DNA of 64,000 bases from Liquidambar formosana (GCA_039720395.1 CM077820.1:9213338-9277337), one strand, 5' to 3'. Shown: positions 24,461 to 37,680, counted from the stretch's first letter. Notes: a model not told the origin generated them from the letters alone. Program-made: numbers and translations.

Positions 24461-27400
24461 ACAATTGCCTATAGCTCCCAATTATTAAATTATCTTTCAG
24501 AAGTTGGGTTGTATAGCATCCCATCTTCTTCTTAAACCATGTAGCCACTCTACAACCGATCTTTGCCTACCAGCCATGACTTCTACAATGACCTTATGTG
24601 TGCATCAACTTTAGTGCTCAAAATCGTCTTTGAAGAGGAGACTAGAGGAAAGGCACTTCAAAGAAAGACATGTTGAACGCTTGCTAAACATCCTGATTTT
24701 GAGTTTCCTTTATGCAAGCACCCTTAAATTTTATTACTTTTGCAAATCTAGCCTAACTATTTTGCCTGAGATTTTAATATGTCTAAAAAAAATTAGTACT
24801 TTTTTTTTATAGGAGTTTTTATTTCCTCAGTTTTTTATTTAGTTGAATGGAGTGTATTGAAATTCATTTATATTATTTATGGTTTGTTTGTATCTGAAGT
24901 TTGAGGAGTTTGTCTTTTTTCTTTTGGTAGTGTGCACATGTGATAAATCTTGGTGGTGAAGTAGGTTGTATGATCAGTGAAGGTCCATGGATTTTCGTTG
25001 GTATACCAAATGTTGTCAAGGTAAGGTGGGAAGCAAAAAGTTTTCCCAGTCATATTTTATTTTGATCTGTTTCATTGTTCTTGTTCTTAAAGAGTCAGTT
25101 ATATGAGCTCACAGCAGTATGAGTAGAATCATATCTTACCTCATTGGGCTTGTTATGATGATTTTGTAGGCTTGGAATATCCAAACTGGCATGGAACTGG
25201 GTCTTAGTGGACCTGTTGGACAAGTTTATGCCCTGGTTGTGGGTAATGATTTGCTCTTTGCTGGTACGCAGGTAATTTTATTGGCTATAACTCTATAAGT
25301 AGATTATTCTTAATTTCTTCTTAAATTTCATGTGTTTTCATGGTTAGTCAACCTGTGTCATATTGGGGCTTTCAATTTTGAACCATGTTATTTATTTATT
25401 TATATATTTTTTTTTGGGGGGGTGGGGGGAGGGGGTTAGTAGTGGTGATAGTTAATGTTTTAAAAGTTGCTCATGGTGCCAATGTAATGGATTCTGTGAC
25501 AGCTAGGGATTGTGATTGTACTTTATTTGATCTCCCTAAAATTATGTGGATCACGAGCTCCCTTAATTTTTGGTGGTCTGTGCAACTTGGATCTCACAAA
25601 GAGAAGTCCTCACATGTTTACATTCAACTTTTTCCCAACAGCCCCTTTCTTCTTTCTCACATCAGCATGTTTTCCTTTTCTAAGCAAAATGAAAATTCTT
25701 TTGCTTCAGGATGGGACTATATTGGCATGGAGGTTTAATGCAGCTACCAACTGCTTTGAACCTGCTGCATCACTCAAGGATCACAATCTTGCTGTTGTTG
25801 CACTTGTTGTTGGAGCTAATAGGCTTTACTCTGGATCCATGGACCATTCTATACGAGTAAGTTGGTTTCAGTGTGATGAAATATTCTGCTATTAGCATTT
25901 TTAGGTTGGTTATGTCATTTATCTCGTTTTTGTTTTTGTTTTTGTTTTTGCTGTTTTTTATTTTGTTTTGTTTTTTGTTTTTCTCATTTTTAATTGTTCT
26001 TTCTTTCAGGTCTGGAACCTTGAAACTTTGCAGTGTATACAGACACTGACAGACCATACTTCAGTTGTGATGTCTGTTCTTTGTTGGGATCAGTTTCTTT
26101 TATCATGTTCATTGGACAAAACAGTAAAGGTTTCTGTTTTTATTTTATATTTATTATTATGTCTTTGCACCAGGGCTATGAATTAAGTTAGTCACTGCAA
26201 TTTTTCTGTTTATGCAGGTGTGGGTTGCTACAGAAAGTGGAAACTTGGAAGTAACATACACCCACAATGAAGAACATGTATGTCGCATACCTAGTTTTCC
26301 TTCTTAGTTTGTACATTGCATTTAATTTTTTAAACATGTGGACTATATCAGAATAAGACGTGTTTGGCATGTTATTGCATTCGGATGTGCAAGCTTGAAC
26401 ACATTTGCTGATAATGAGCATGAGTGTTATAAAAACAAGAGTTGAGCGTTTCACCAACTCTACTGGTCAATGTGTAGGATTTGTAACACTAGCCGTAGAG
26501 GGAAGGGTGAACAGGTTATGTCCAATTTTGAAGCCATTTAATCTACCACACAAATTAAGCCAAACAAGCACCACCTCCAAGAATGACAACCATACTAGTT
26601 TGTAAACCAAACAACAGTACAGCAGAACCAAACACAAATATCGACACACAATATAACATGGAAAACCCCCAAAATGGTTGAAAACCACGGGACTAATCAA
26701 ATTTGCTATGACCTGCAAGACTTGATTAAGGAAATACATACAAACTTATGACACTCTGTCGGCTGGTGTAGTCTTCAGTTTCCTCAAACAAACTACTACT
26801 GTATGCACAAGCAATAGCCTGCAAGTCCCATGCGGCTTCTAAACCTCCTTTGGACAACTCCTTGAAATGGAATGGTCGAACAAAAAATCTCACAATAATT
26901 ACTTTGGTGAGGTAATGTATGTGGGAAAGTAGCAAGACCAGATTTGCTTGGGTAAGCTCTTAGCTTCTGGTGGGCAAGATTCCCTCTATAATGGGTTTAG
27001 AGTAGCTCAACTTGCCTCATGTCCTCTAATTTTTGTGGCTATACTTATACCTAGGGTTTTCTTGTAGGATAAAATTCAAAAAATGATGCCTTTAGGTTTA
27101 AAAATTGCATTTGATCAGACACCAAACGGTGTATAACATTGTTCGAATGATGTCATGGCTGAGAACAGACCAAAGTCTTAGCCATCATATCGTTCGTATG
27201 AACAATGTTCTTCGTCTGAATGATTGTCAACCCGAAGACAGACCAAACTCTTAGGCAGTGCCTTGTTTGTTGTTTGAATGGTTGGTTGGGATTTTTGAAA
27301 AATAATCTATTTTTAAGGACAATACCTGAATCCCAAACCTAACAACAACCATGAAAATTCACGATTAACAAAACCAAAAACTAACCAAATATGTTAAAAA

Positions 27401-30400
27401 ATTATGTCCTCTCAGTTATAGTTTGGGAAATATCTTAACTTCCTTGACCATTATTCTTTATTTGAAACACAATAAATTTGTATCTGTCGAACCTGTTGAA
27501 TGCAATTGGAGAAGGGGAAAAAATTCACTGGAAAGCAGAATTGAGGATGAACTGATATTTAGATAATGAAAACTTATCACCAAGTTTTCAGCAGTAACAT
27601 ATTTCAGATTTATATTTTAACTTTAAATCTGGTCATTTATTCTTTCTTAGACTGCCCTGAAGTTGCATAATTGCCTACTCAACTTAAAGATGTGTCAAAA
27701 CATGATGCTTCTTGAAACTGTCAATGGCAGTAAACTGTTCAGAGAATTATCCTTTAAAGTGAGGATCTAAAATAATTTTAAAATAATTTAAAATAATCTA
27801 AAATAACCTTAAAGTAATCAATAACATAAGCTCAATTTAAAACTAGAAGTATCCTTACAGTAATGATCTCATGATGTTCCGTAAGCCCGTAATGTGCATT
27901 TACATTTGTTTATCAGGAACAGAGAGAGAATATGTAATCTAAACAATCTTGTCTCTCTTCAATATAGTGGATTCTCTCTTAACCATTTATTTAAAGTATT
28001 AGGGTACCTTGAAAAAAATCAAGTGAGCAACTCGCAAAGTGGATTCCCCCCCCGCTTCCCCCCCTTAGGTTTTCTCAATTGAGGTTGAGGTATCTTTCTT
28101 TTTAGGGCTCCAACAACCTTCACCATGATGCTTTTGCCCCAGTAACCTTTCTAGTCTTTAGCGATGATTTTTTTATTTATTTTATAATTCTTTTTAATTC
28201 ATAGAAAAAACTAGTTTAGAGTTCTTTACTGAGATTATGGGAGATGGTTTGTGTGTGATTGAAGATTTTCCCTGTCCACAGTAATTTGCCTACTAAGATT
28301 TTTCTGTATGGGGAGCTGTTCTTGCTGCCACTCCCACTTTCAGCGTTGCACCAAGTGTCCAACACATTCAAGGCTGACTTTTATCTTTGCCTTACTCAAC
28401 AGAGGTAGAGGTGAGGTACTTTAAATATAAAAAATAAATTTATGTATGGTCACACCACTTGGCAGGCAGGGTGTTTGTGCCTCCACTATATACTAATTGG
28501 TACTACATTTATACAGCATATGTGTCGCCTCCACTATGCACTAACTGGTATTAGCTATACATGTATATACATACGGACATACACATGCTCTAGAGGCACC
28601 CCTGAGATAAGGGTTTTTCAAAATCTGAAGCTCTGGCGCTCCCACTCCTGCCCAACAATTTGGGTAGTTTGTCTCCACCCATATGTGGGTACAAGTTTAT
28701 TGGGAATTTTGGTAAGGTGTTCGGTAATAAGTTATCAATTCCTATGCTTGTTAGGAATAAGTTGAGTCCTTTTGATTGCTTTTAGTAAGAGTCCTTGTTT
28801 GACAAGTAATAGAAGTTCGAAAGTAAGAGTCATTGTTTGACAGGAGTCCTCCATATAAGCAAGGCTTGTAAACACAATTAAAAAAATTAATTAATGAAAT
28901 TTTCTCCAGCTTTTGCTTTAATAATGGTGAGACTCAATTGATCTTCTTCTAGGTGACACTCCTAGAAACCCTTGGTGAGACTCTAATGTTTATTTTCTTC
29001 TTCTGCTTGTTTAATTTTATTTACAGCACTACTGTAATTTATTTTAACCGACAATCAACCCTCTCCTTAGCTTCAATTTTAATCCTAAAAACCTTTACCT
29101 TTCACCATAAGCCCTAACCCTATCTTTTCATACACTTTATCATTGAAAAACCTTAAAATACCCATTTTGTCCAAAAATTTCACCAACCTTTTTTTTTTTG
29201 ATTTAACCCCATATTCACCCTTGAACCTTCACCAAATCAACCCTTAATCATCCCTAAACCCTAATACCACCACCCCTTTCATAAAATCTAAAGAAAACAG
29301 GGCCTTAACCCACTTAAGCTTGATTGTAGGAAACCTTAGTCTCAACTTTAAGGGCTGTCCTACACCAATATTATGTGTATATATATGAGGGTTGTTCTAC
29401 TGCAGGATATCTTGGACAATCACGACCGTTTGCGGATGACACGCACACGTTCATGTGCCCGCGCGTGTCGCCACAAACGGCCGTGATCATACAAATATCC
29501 GAGATATCTACACATGATCAAAGCTGATACACACATGCGTGCATGCACACACACACACCACGCACGCACATATACAGTCTCGGTCAAGTAGGGACGTGTT
29601 GATATAACTTATGATAGCACCATGTATTGGGGGTTGTACCCTATGCATTGGCCCATTGTACCTCGTAACCTACTAATGCACGGGGTACAACCCCTAATGC
29701 GGGTGTTGATATAACTTATATTAACACGTTCCGACTTGACCGCCATCCTATATATAGGGCTGTTCTTATGAGGGATATCTTAGACTATCTTGCACGATCA
29801 CAGTCATATAATGTGCATGTGGGCATGACATTTCATGTGCGGGTGTGTCGCCCACAGACGACCTTAATCGTATGAGATATCTGGGATACCCCGCACATGA
29901 TCAAAGCTATATATATATAATACGATTGGTGACCAGCGATCACAGACAATTGAACACAAACTGCAGTATAGTCACCCCCATACAATGATAGTCATTTACA
30001 CACTTTTGAGTGACTAGTTGATGGGGTGAAACCTTGAGGGAATTGATGCTTTCTTTGCCACCTAAGGCTTTTATTCTCGAGGAATGTCCTTTATTCATTT
30101 GTTTGATTTGTTGGAGCAGTTGTGAGGGATCAAATGACCACATCTGCTGGACATCATGGAGTCTGTTGAGTTTTGAAACTTAATGAATGCACTGACTTTA
30201 GAGGTAGATAATATGACGACGTCTTGCATGGGTAGAATATTGCAATTCATGGTGGCATAGTGAAAAGAGAAGATCCATGGTGTCAATCACTATCTTAAGG
30301 ATGTCAAGATTTATTATTACCATTTTCAAAAAAAAAGAAAAGAAAAAGAAAAAGAAAAGAAGATTATTATCGTTAGATGATCTTTGTTTAAAACTATGAT

Positions 30401-31442
30401 ATAGTCTTGTAGTTAGTAAACTCAGCACTGAATTTTCACTTCTTTTGGTGCCATGGGTATAGGAAATTCTTAGTGTAGGGGTACGCTATGAAAGTTTATG
30501 GTGGCATTACGTAAGAGTTTCTATTTCATCATAATAACGGCCTTGGGGATGTTTGGATCTCAATTTTAATTGACCATTATAGGAAGATGTGCATTCAAGA
30601 CATGAGATGTTTAATCTTGTGATGAACAAAATTAATTTTAGACTTGGTATGCTCCTGGAGTGAGCAAAGGTACGAAGTGAAATGTTTCTTGTGGAGAGAG
30701 AGATATCCCAAACCCATGGCAGTTGCTGTTGGTTGACAGCCTAATCTGTTCTCTCTTGCCATCCACACTATCTTCCGGCAACACCTCTCACTCCTCTCAC
30801 TTTTGTTACGCAAATAGCAAAATAGTAATGACAATGCTTTTATTGACCATTGTGTGTCTGCCACAAGTGTTTCCACATACCCCACAGAAACTGCAGTTGG
30901 TTGCCACAGTAGTTTGTTGCCCTCCTAAACAATGATGGTTGACTCTTGTCATCTGCAATATCTTCTGGCGAGACTTGTTCTGTTTATACTAATTGCAATG
31001 CTTTTATTTACAATCCCATGTTAAAGGTGTTTTCATCTCTAAATTCCAGGTTTAACATATTATAAATAATTTAATGATGTTATGACCTGCCTGCTGTAGG
31101 GCCTGCTTACTCTCTGTGGGATGCACGATTCAGAAGGCAAACCCGTCTTGCTTTGCTCATGCAATGACAACTCTGTCCGCGTATATGACTTGCCATCGTA
31201 TGTCTTCAAGACTTCCCGCTGTCTTTTTTTCTTAGTTTCGAATTCACATCTATTCTGCCTTACACAGGAAATTATCTTTTATTTTATTTCGGTTTAGATT
31301 TTCCGAGAGGGGCAAGATTTTTGCGAAACAGGAGATTCGGGCCATTCAGATAGGTCCTGGCCGCTTGTTTTTTACGGGTGATGGGACTGGTCAAGTGAAA
31401 GTATGGAATTGGTTGGCAGAACCAGCTGCCATTGCTCAATGA
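19740..31442 (+). CDS. CCCH zinc-finger WD40-repeat protein (ZFWD family)
   Basis: This is a nuclear-type putative RNA-binding protein of the plant ZFWD family, 433 residues. Exons: 19740-20183, 20286-20381, 24931-25020, 25170-25271, 25710-25856, 26010-26129, 26218-26277, 31100-31197, 31298-31442. All have GT-AG borders and the joined frame is open from ATG to TGA. The first exon holds two CCCH fingers: C-x7-C-x4-C-x3-H (CYHWRAGKC..C..H, about residues 31-48) and C-x7-C-x5-C-x3-H (CNYWVQGNC..C..H, about 112-130). The rest is a WD40 propeller with blades ending DETVRIWD, ILAWRF, SIRVWNLE, TVKVWVA, SVRVYDL and QVKVWNW. Length and domain order match Arabidopsis ZFWD1/ZFWD2 (about 430 residues). 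Introns 2 (4.5 kb) and 7 (4.8 kb) are swollen by repeats. No frame problem is seen. The exact orthologue is not resolved. Confidence 0.93.
21868..21921. repeat. GA microsatellite
   Basis: About 27 uninterrupted GA units in ZFWD intron 2. GA runs can bind BBR/BPC factors in plants, but nothing here ties it to a function. Confidence 0.9.
23379..23623 (-). mobile_element. 5'-truncated LINE with 14-bp target-site duplication
   Basis: A perfect 14-base direct repeat, AAGAGAGGCAACAT, flanks the insert (23379-23392 and 23610-23623). On the minus strand the 217-bp insert reads like a plant LINE 3' end: an open GT-rich tail region, AATTAATACATATCC and a terminal TTATCAAA. No complete domain is left. 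Confidence 0.8.
26560..27300 (-). mobile_element. Probable degenerate LTR-retrotransposon end
   Basis: Read on the minus strand, 26640-26700 contains GGGGGTTTTCCATGTTATAT and a TGTGTGTCGATATTTGTG string, of the kind seen in plant copia LTRs before their poly(A) region. Ends and target-site duplication are not recognisable, so the borders are approximate. Confidence 0.35.
29385..29525. mobile_element. Palindromic element, family X
   Basis: The left arm GATATCTTGGACAATCACG with CCGTTTGCGG is matched in inverted order by CCGTGATCATAC and CCGAGATATC, around a CACGCACACG/CGCGCGTGTCG core. A related copy lies at 29752-29905 and a partial one near 34915-34995. Confidence 0.55.
29583..29750. mobile_element. 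Palindromic MITE-like repeat, family Y
   Basis: It has inverted arms (GTTGATATAACTTAT left, TTGATATAACTTATATTAAC right) with inner arms GGGGTTGTACC and GGGGTACAACCCC. It sits between two family X palindromes. It belongs to the same family as 2437, 50912, 54402, 54586 and 61217. Confidence 0.65.
29752..29905. mobile_element. Palindromic element, family X, second copy
   Basis: GAGGGATATCTTAGAC on the left and ATGAGATATCTGGG on the right form inverted ends, with GCACGATCAC and a GTGTGTCGCC core as in the copy at 29385. The pair flanks a family Y element, giving an X-Y-X arrangement. Confidence 0.5.
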
Positions 31443-31913
31443 ATGGTCCTATTTAATGCACCATCGTGTATTTGCTTGTTCAATTTTTATTTTTGGTTCT
31501 TATATAACGTGTTAGTTTACAGAAGGAATCATAAAATGAGAATGTCAGTTTTGGATTCCTAGCGAAAGCTGTGTAGTTGCTCAAAACCATTGTTGTCACT
31601 CTTATCATATGTGCCATAATTATAAGGAAGCAGAGGTCTGTGCCTGGCTGTTTTGTGCTGGTGAATTTCTTTGTGTTTTGTACTAGTTTTTATCCCATTT
31701 CAAAGTTGTTACAGCCAGTCCCATAGTTATTCGCAGGAGTGATTTCTTATTCTTAATGTTCGCTGCATATTACCAGATATGTACTGTGACAATTCTCCAG
31801 CTTTTTAATGAAGTTTTGAATGGTGCCTTGATTATTAATTCGTTTCATTATATGGCCCATTACACTTTCACCTCTATAAATTGAAAAAAATGGTTTCTAT
31901 TAATTATTTTCTT

Positions 31914-31948
<35 letters not shown>

Positions 31949-32640
31949 AAGGGTTTTCTATTTTAATTCGTGTCATTATAAGAAAGGTTTTTTCTGTAAA
32001 GTTTAGGGGTCGAATCTCTGAATCATTCTTTGCACGACTTTGGTAAATTTTCTATAGAGCTATAGAAAATACCCTTTCTTTTTGTATGGGATGACTGGAT
32101 AAGTAGTTCTGAGTAATGATTCAGTCACTCAGGGAAGCCCCCGGGAGACCTTTGAATTTTTGGATGAATAATTTGAAAAAAAAATCAAAATTGAGGAATT
32201 TGGAAAAAAAAAAATTGAGATTTTTAGAATGATGGGATTTTTTAAGTGTGATTTTAAATTATCTTGGTTGGCTAAACTTTTAGAAAGTTAGAAATTCTTA
32301 ATGAAAAATATTTATTATTATTAGTTAGAACTACTTTTATGGAAAATACTTATTATTACTTTTTTTTTTTCCTGCAAACACCAAACTCAGAAAACTTTTA
32401 TGGAAAATAGTCAAAATACTTATCATTCTCCTAAACCGCTCTTGCTGCTATCTGCTCCTCACGGATCCTTGGATTTTTAACACTTGGAAGGCATTTTCTC
32501 CACATTCGCAATGATGCCCAGTATGCTAGTGGTTTCCAAAAATGGATTTGGAATTGAGTGGGTAATTGTTACCATCAGCCATGCAATTCAGAGATTTATT
32601 TTCTTATATTTTTATTTTATTTTTATTCCATTTTTTTAAT

Positions 32641-32745
32641 GGGGATGGGGGTGGTGGTGTTTAAATTGCAAGGGATTTGACCCCAATACTCTAAACTTCA
32701 CCCACAACCTAAGGTACTACTAAGCGACAAGGGCTGGTGCTTATT
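32641..32745 (-). mobile_element. tRNA-derived SINE (minus strand)
   Basis: On the minus strand the order is a tRNA-like A-box region (GCTTAGTAGTACC), a B box (GGGTCAAATCCC), then CACC-rich sequence and a short A run. The ends are approximate. Confidence 0.5.
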
Positions 32746-33239
32746 GCAAAGTGATTCTGGGTATTGCAAGTAAATTTATTGGATTCATTCACAAGATGTG
32801 GATTCCATGGTTTTTTTTGAGTCAAAAGACAAACTCAAATTTTCATTTTAGTGGTAATGAAAAAACTCAATTTTTCATTTTTCATTTTTCATTTTTCATT
32901 TTAGTTCTAATCGATTTGTCACCGTATTGGAACTTGCCTGCTAATACTTCAGATTCTAAATAAAATTTGTCATTAAACAGCAAGCCATTTGTTTATAATT
33001 TATTACTATGACTACTTTGCATTGCAATTTCTCTAAGATTAGGAGATCATCTCACCAAGACATCATCATCATAAGAAGCTGGTACTTTAGAGCTCCAGAG
33101 ATATATCAAAACTTTATTAGCATAACAAGAAGTTTATTGGTACATGCTTGAGATAATTATGCACAACAATCTAGCAATTCAACCAAAATTATAACATGTA
33201 AATGAAAATTATGATTTTATTTTACTTTTTTGGTATGTA

Positions 33240-33425
33240 AAAGTTTAGGTGAGGGGAGACTATCCTAATCTAGAGCCAGGGCAAGCCGCAGGCCTCAACG
33301 AGAACTTACATTGGACTTAAAGATCACCCACCAAGGAGGATTGCTAGCAGCGGGAGTCGAACCTAAGCCTTACAAACGAAGAATTCGATCCTTACCAACT
33401 CAACCAACCCCTGTTGGTTATCTTC
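33240..33425 (-). mobile_element. tRNA-derived SINE (minus strand)
   Basis: On the minus strand an A box (TTGAGTTGGTAAGG) and a B box (GGTTCGACTCC) stand at tRNA spacing, followed by a body ending in TCACCTAAAC. It lies just beyond the stop codon of the dehydrogenase at 33489, so it may be part of that gene's 3' UTR or just past it. Confidence 0.6.
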
Positions 33426-33488
33426 ATTATTTTTATTCTAAGATCAAATATTCACATATAAGCTTCTATTGCAAACTTGTAGCCCAGT

Positions 33489-34996
33489 CTACAGATTGAA
33501 CATGACCTTAATGGCATTACCACCACGAGCACTGGTTTCAAAAGCTTCTTCTACTTCTTGCTGAGAGAACCCGAACCTGTGGGTTATAAGGGGCTTCACG
33601 TCGATCTTACCACTCTTTAGAAACTCAAGGCATAGTGGCCATGTATTCTTATAGCGAAAGATGCCGATCACATCAACCTCCCTGAATTAAATAAAACCAT
33701 TAGTCATTCAGTTTACCAAAACTGAAAAGTAGAAGGTGTCCAAAAAAAAAGTTGTGATTTCATGTTCATAAATGAAAAGGATAACAAATTTGTTTGCGCC
33801 CAAATTTCAGATGCTGTTACAAAATTCTCCAAATTCTGAAATTAATGTGCATATTTTATTCATGGATGGGATTAAGGCTTGGTTGAGTTAAGGCAATCCA
33901 CATGATCACAAGTCCGCTCCCGTCGAGCTTCTTCGATGGCTCTAGCTTATGGCCTTTATGGGTTCTTTCTACTAGCCAGGGCTTGGCCTCACTTTAGGCT
34001 CCGATACCACTAGTGAAATACCTAAAATTATTCCATTAAAAATGTAGCATTGAAATGCATGCCCTTTTTCCCCCTTCTAACATTTACTTCTTTTAATTGG
34101 CATAATTTATTCCTCAATTCTCTCTACATTCTTCAAAAATTTTGCTAAGCTTTCTTTTTAGTGCAATAGCTTCCTAATTTTTAAAAAAAATTTCACACTT
34201 GATTCCAGAATTAATCAATATGAACTACATATAATTTCTAAACCAAAAATTTGTGACCATTATTCAACCAAGATAAAAGAAACTAAATCAAGTACCTTGC
34301 AGCAGCAGGAGTAAGTGGGACAGTCATCTCGCTATGACCCATACCCACAAGGCAAACTTTGCCACCTGGACTAGTGGCACTCAGAGCTGTTGACATAGTT
34401 TTATTAAAGCCTGCACAATCGAAGGTCACATCCACTCCAGCACCCATCGCTTTATGTATCTCCACCACTTCTTCATCTACATCCTGTAGGACATCAAGTC
34501 AAGACATAGCACAAGATATAGAATAAACATAATCACATAATATGTGTAAACTTGGGTGGAACTTCTGAGAAAATAGGGGGAAAAAAAGAAAGTGAAAAGT
34601 TCAACCAAAACATGATAACAGGAGAAAAAAGAAGTCCCAAATAGGGAAGAAAGATCTGAACATTGAACAAGGATAATGTTGGAGAGTTCTGATATACAGT
34701 TAAATGATACAAATATTACTAGAACTATAAAAATTAGCTTGATGCTTTTGCTTCCAAACTAGTATGTGTATTACTTATTGTAAGTTTAGAGGTGTAGGAA
34801 CAAAACCGTTTGGAACTAACACCTGGAAAAAAAAATTATGGTATCAAAAGAATGTTGGGACTTTTAGAGCAGGAACTAAAATGTCCTTATGATTGACAGA
34901 TGAGGCTCACACACACATAATTTTGATCAAGTCCAGGATGTCCCGCACAATCACATATGTCATCATCTGGGACAGTGCAGGATGTCCCATACCTAA

Positions 34997-35061
<65 letters not shown>

Positions 35062-37646
35062 CATAAGTAGATGATTAAAACAAGTTGTAAAGTAATGATA
35101 ATGTGCGGATTGGAAGAAGGGATTTCTCTGCATGTTTTCTACTTGTCAAAAAGTTTTTAGCTAGATCAAAGGGGGAGGGGTTTGAGGCATACTAATAAAA
35201 CAATGAACTTTTTTTCGAAATAGAGAATAGAGAAACCTTGATATTTGTTGAAACTTTAACAAACTCATCTGCACCAAGATCCTTTGCAACTGATAAACGG
35301 TGATCATCCACATCCACAATAACAATTTTGGGTGCTCCAAAAGCACGAGCTGCTAGCATCGTAACAAGCCCTATAGGCCCTGCACCCATGACCAATACAT
35401 TTGTCTCCGGACCAATATTAGCACGGCGACAAGCATGGACACCAACACTTAAGGGCTCACACATTGCTCCTTCCTCCAAACTCACATTGTCTGGTAGTTT
35501 AAAACATAGGTCTGCAGGATGCACCACCTGTTACAAGAAAGAAAGCATTTTAACACTCATCTAATTGCCCAAAAAATAAAATTCACATTGTACCTTACTC
35601 CACCCACATTTCAAATGAATGAAAACAACACCTGATACTAAACATATGATGTCCAATAGAGACCAATATCGTGTGCTTCGTCACAGCCTTGAACAGAATT
35701 CATACATGCATTTCCTCTAACCCTAGATATCAACTTGAATGCTAGTATCAATCCCACTTCATATAAGGTCGTATCTTTCAGGAATCATAGGACATTGAGT
35801 CTTTGCTCCAAGTATTCAAACTTTCAGTATTTCCATGTGCTTTCTTCGCAAGGACAGTGCTTGGGGCTTCATGATTCAACATTTTCAATTGTTGTGGTAT
35901 GTAGAGTATGATGATATTGGTTAGCAGGATTGGCCTAGGGGTTTGGGGGGCCAGGACCCCTTGAGTACAATACAATACCCGTACAACATTGGGGGGTATT
36001 TTGGGTATTGTCCTATGGTTCTATATTAATCCTAATTATTGTGGGGGTTATATGGGCTGGCCGTCAGAAGGCTTGTAACTTGTTTTCTCTTCTTTTTGCC
36101 TCAAAGCATAGTGAAATTGTGTGTGAGCTGTGGATGTACCCTCAACTAGAGGGAACCATGTAAATCTTATGTGTTCTTGCTTCTTCTTTTATTCTTTCTT
36201 TCGTGATAATCGTTGTATGTGTGCTTGAGAAGGCTAATTTCTCCCAACACCAATAACCCTAGATAACAACTTGAATGCTAGTATCAATCCCACACACTTA
36301 TACAAAATTGTTAAGATTATTCCTCTGTTTTTTATTTTTTTATTTTTTAAATATAAAATATATATATATATAATATGCTACATTTAAGTCGAAAATCCTT
36401 GAATTGCTCTATTATTATAGGGTAATAGATGAAACAAACCAACATTAAGACACGCAAACAACTATTGCACAATCCATGCAATTTGTGATTGAAAAGAAGT
36501 ACCAATCCTCTGGTTTCATGACTCATATATAATTCATATAAAGATGGAATTGACAAAGTTAAATCAGAACCACAAATTAAATTAACATCCAAATTTCTCC
36601 GGTACGTTTCACTTAATTTAATTTGTACTGTAAAGAGGGCACAAACAATGTCAAACTAGTAGATTTCTAATATAAGAATCCTATAAATTTTAGTTAGGAA
36701 TGCTGCAAAATTTTGTTAACCTGATTCGCAAGAGAACCATGAATGGGAGGAGTTGCGAAAAACTTCATCTCGGGGCATAGATTGTAGCGACCTTCTTTGC
36801 AGAGGTTGCATCGCCAGCAACTGATCCCAGGCTCCAATGCTACTCGGTCCCCCGGCACCAGAGTCTTCACCTCACTCCCAACTTGCTCAATAATCCCGGC
36901 ACACTCATGGCCAATAACCATGGGCTCTTTAACTATAAAATCTGCGCATCTCAGGTGCTGAATATCAACAAAACATTCACTTTAAGGCATTAGTAAAGAA
37001 AATGAAAAAACACTAACCCATTACTTTCACTTTAATTTTCTTTCATTTTCTTAATACTCTATTTGATATCACCTGAAAATGTAATAGAAATATCTTCATA
37101 TTATATATGATATAAGACTAAATATAAACTCTTTTTTTTTTTTTTTTCCTTGAATTATTTTATATTTTATACACAAGCACCTGATATAATATATATAAAC
37201 AGAATATTATTCATATATCAAGATCATTGATTAGAACTTTAGAAGTTGATGGGGGATTTCACCTTGAGATAGTGAACATCACTCCCACAGATACCAACAG
37301 CTTTCATCTTAACTCTAACGTCATGAGGCCCTATAGATTACAGAAAACATACAGCGTAATCAACAGTTTGGAAGTTATTGAGCAAAAGGGTATCAAAAAA
37401 TAAACTCAAAAAATTGAAAATTAATATAAAAAGCAACATCTAAGAAAACAGAGAATAATCACACAAAGTGATGTAAACAACATGTATGTGTGTGAATAAA
37501 GGAAAGAAGAGAATGGTACCAAGAGAAGGGAGCTTGAAAGGTTGAATCTTGAGGGTATTGACACCAAGAAGCCAAGCAGCCATGTTCTCTTCTCCTTCAT
37601 CTTTGCCATCCTCACCACTCCCCTTAGACATCCCTCCTTTGCCCAT
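33489..37646 (-). CDS. Sorbitol (polyol) dehydrogenase, intact
   Basis: This is an NAD-dependent medium-chain zinc dehydrogenase that oxidises sorbitol and related polyols in the cytosol, 367 residues. Exons on the minus strand: 37646-37520, 37330-37263, 36957-36721, 35527-35237, 34483-34296, 33681-33489, all GT-AG and in phase. The catalytic zinc ligands are Cys57 (GICGSD), His82 and Glu83 (GHE). Four cysteines of the structural zinc loop stand in CWRCNLC..YNLC. The nucleotide fold has GAGPIGL and the NAD-type acidic VDVDD. It ends [11 protein letters not shown]. Length and motifs match plant SDH and grape L-idonate dehydrogenase (366 residues). Beside the active site it has His62-Tyr63-Leu64, where its neighbour at 39424 has His-His-Phe, so the two may differ in substrate. 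Intron 3 holds a copia solo LTR. A CT/AC run follows the ATG upstream. Confidence 0.93.
34978..35060. repeat. CT and AC microsatellites
   Basis: A CT run (about 35005-35028) passes into an AC run (35031-35052) and then AT repeats, inside intron 4 of the dehydrogenase, next to a partial family X palindrome (34915-34995). Confidence 0.8.
35885..36254 (+). mobile_element. Copia-type solo LTR in dehydrogenase intron 3
   Basis: The element runs from TGTTGTGGTATG (35890) to TTTCTCCCAACA (36249), with TG...CA ends. Flanks TCAAT and CCAAT agree at four of five bases as a decayed target-site duplication. It contains the AGAGGGAACCA string also found in the opposite-strand copy at 47173-47510. No internal domain is present, so it is a solo LTR. 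Confidence 0.75.
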
Positions 37647-37647
37647 T

Positions 37648-37680
<33 letters not shown>

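Larger units (their letters stand above)
20382..24930. other. Large ZFWD intron 2
   Basis: This 4.5-kb intron holds an A run at 20837-20860, another at 21711-21731, a GA microsatellite at 21868-21921, a T-rich segment that may be an old LTR end (22086-22320), a MITE-like start GGGCCTGTTTGG at 22466, a 5'-truncated LINE at 23393-23609 and a second GA run at 24426-24458. I see no gene in it. Confidence 0.65.
26278..31099. other. Large ZFWD intron 7
   Basis: This 4.8-kb intron contains a probable degenerate LTR (26560-27300), AC-rich tracts, and a cluster of three palindromic elements at 29385-29905. The open frames at 28442 and 29940-30935 have no recognisable motif. Nothing suggests a nested gene. 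Confidence 0.6.
31443..33488. other. Spacer between ZFWD and the dehydrogenase (convergent 3' ends)
   Basis: Both neighbours end here, so this holds two 3' UTRs. It also contains an AT microsatellite (31917-31945), A-rich tracts, and two minus-strand SINE-like elements (32641-32745, 33240-33425). No exon is recognisable. Confidence 0.65.

Noticed and set aside
28442..28765. A 107-codon frame inside ZFWD intron 7
   Set aside because: No recognisable domain and it lies among repeat-derived DNA; a nested gene is not supported.
29385..29905. Regularly spaced palindromes that could suggest a CRISPR-like array
   Set aside because: Only two to three diverged units of unequal length in plant DNA; they fit MITE-like palindromes.
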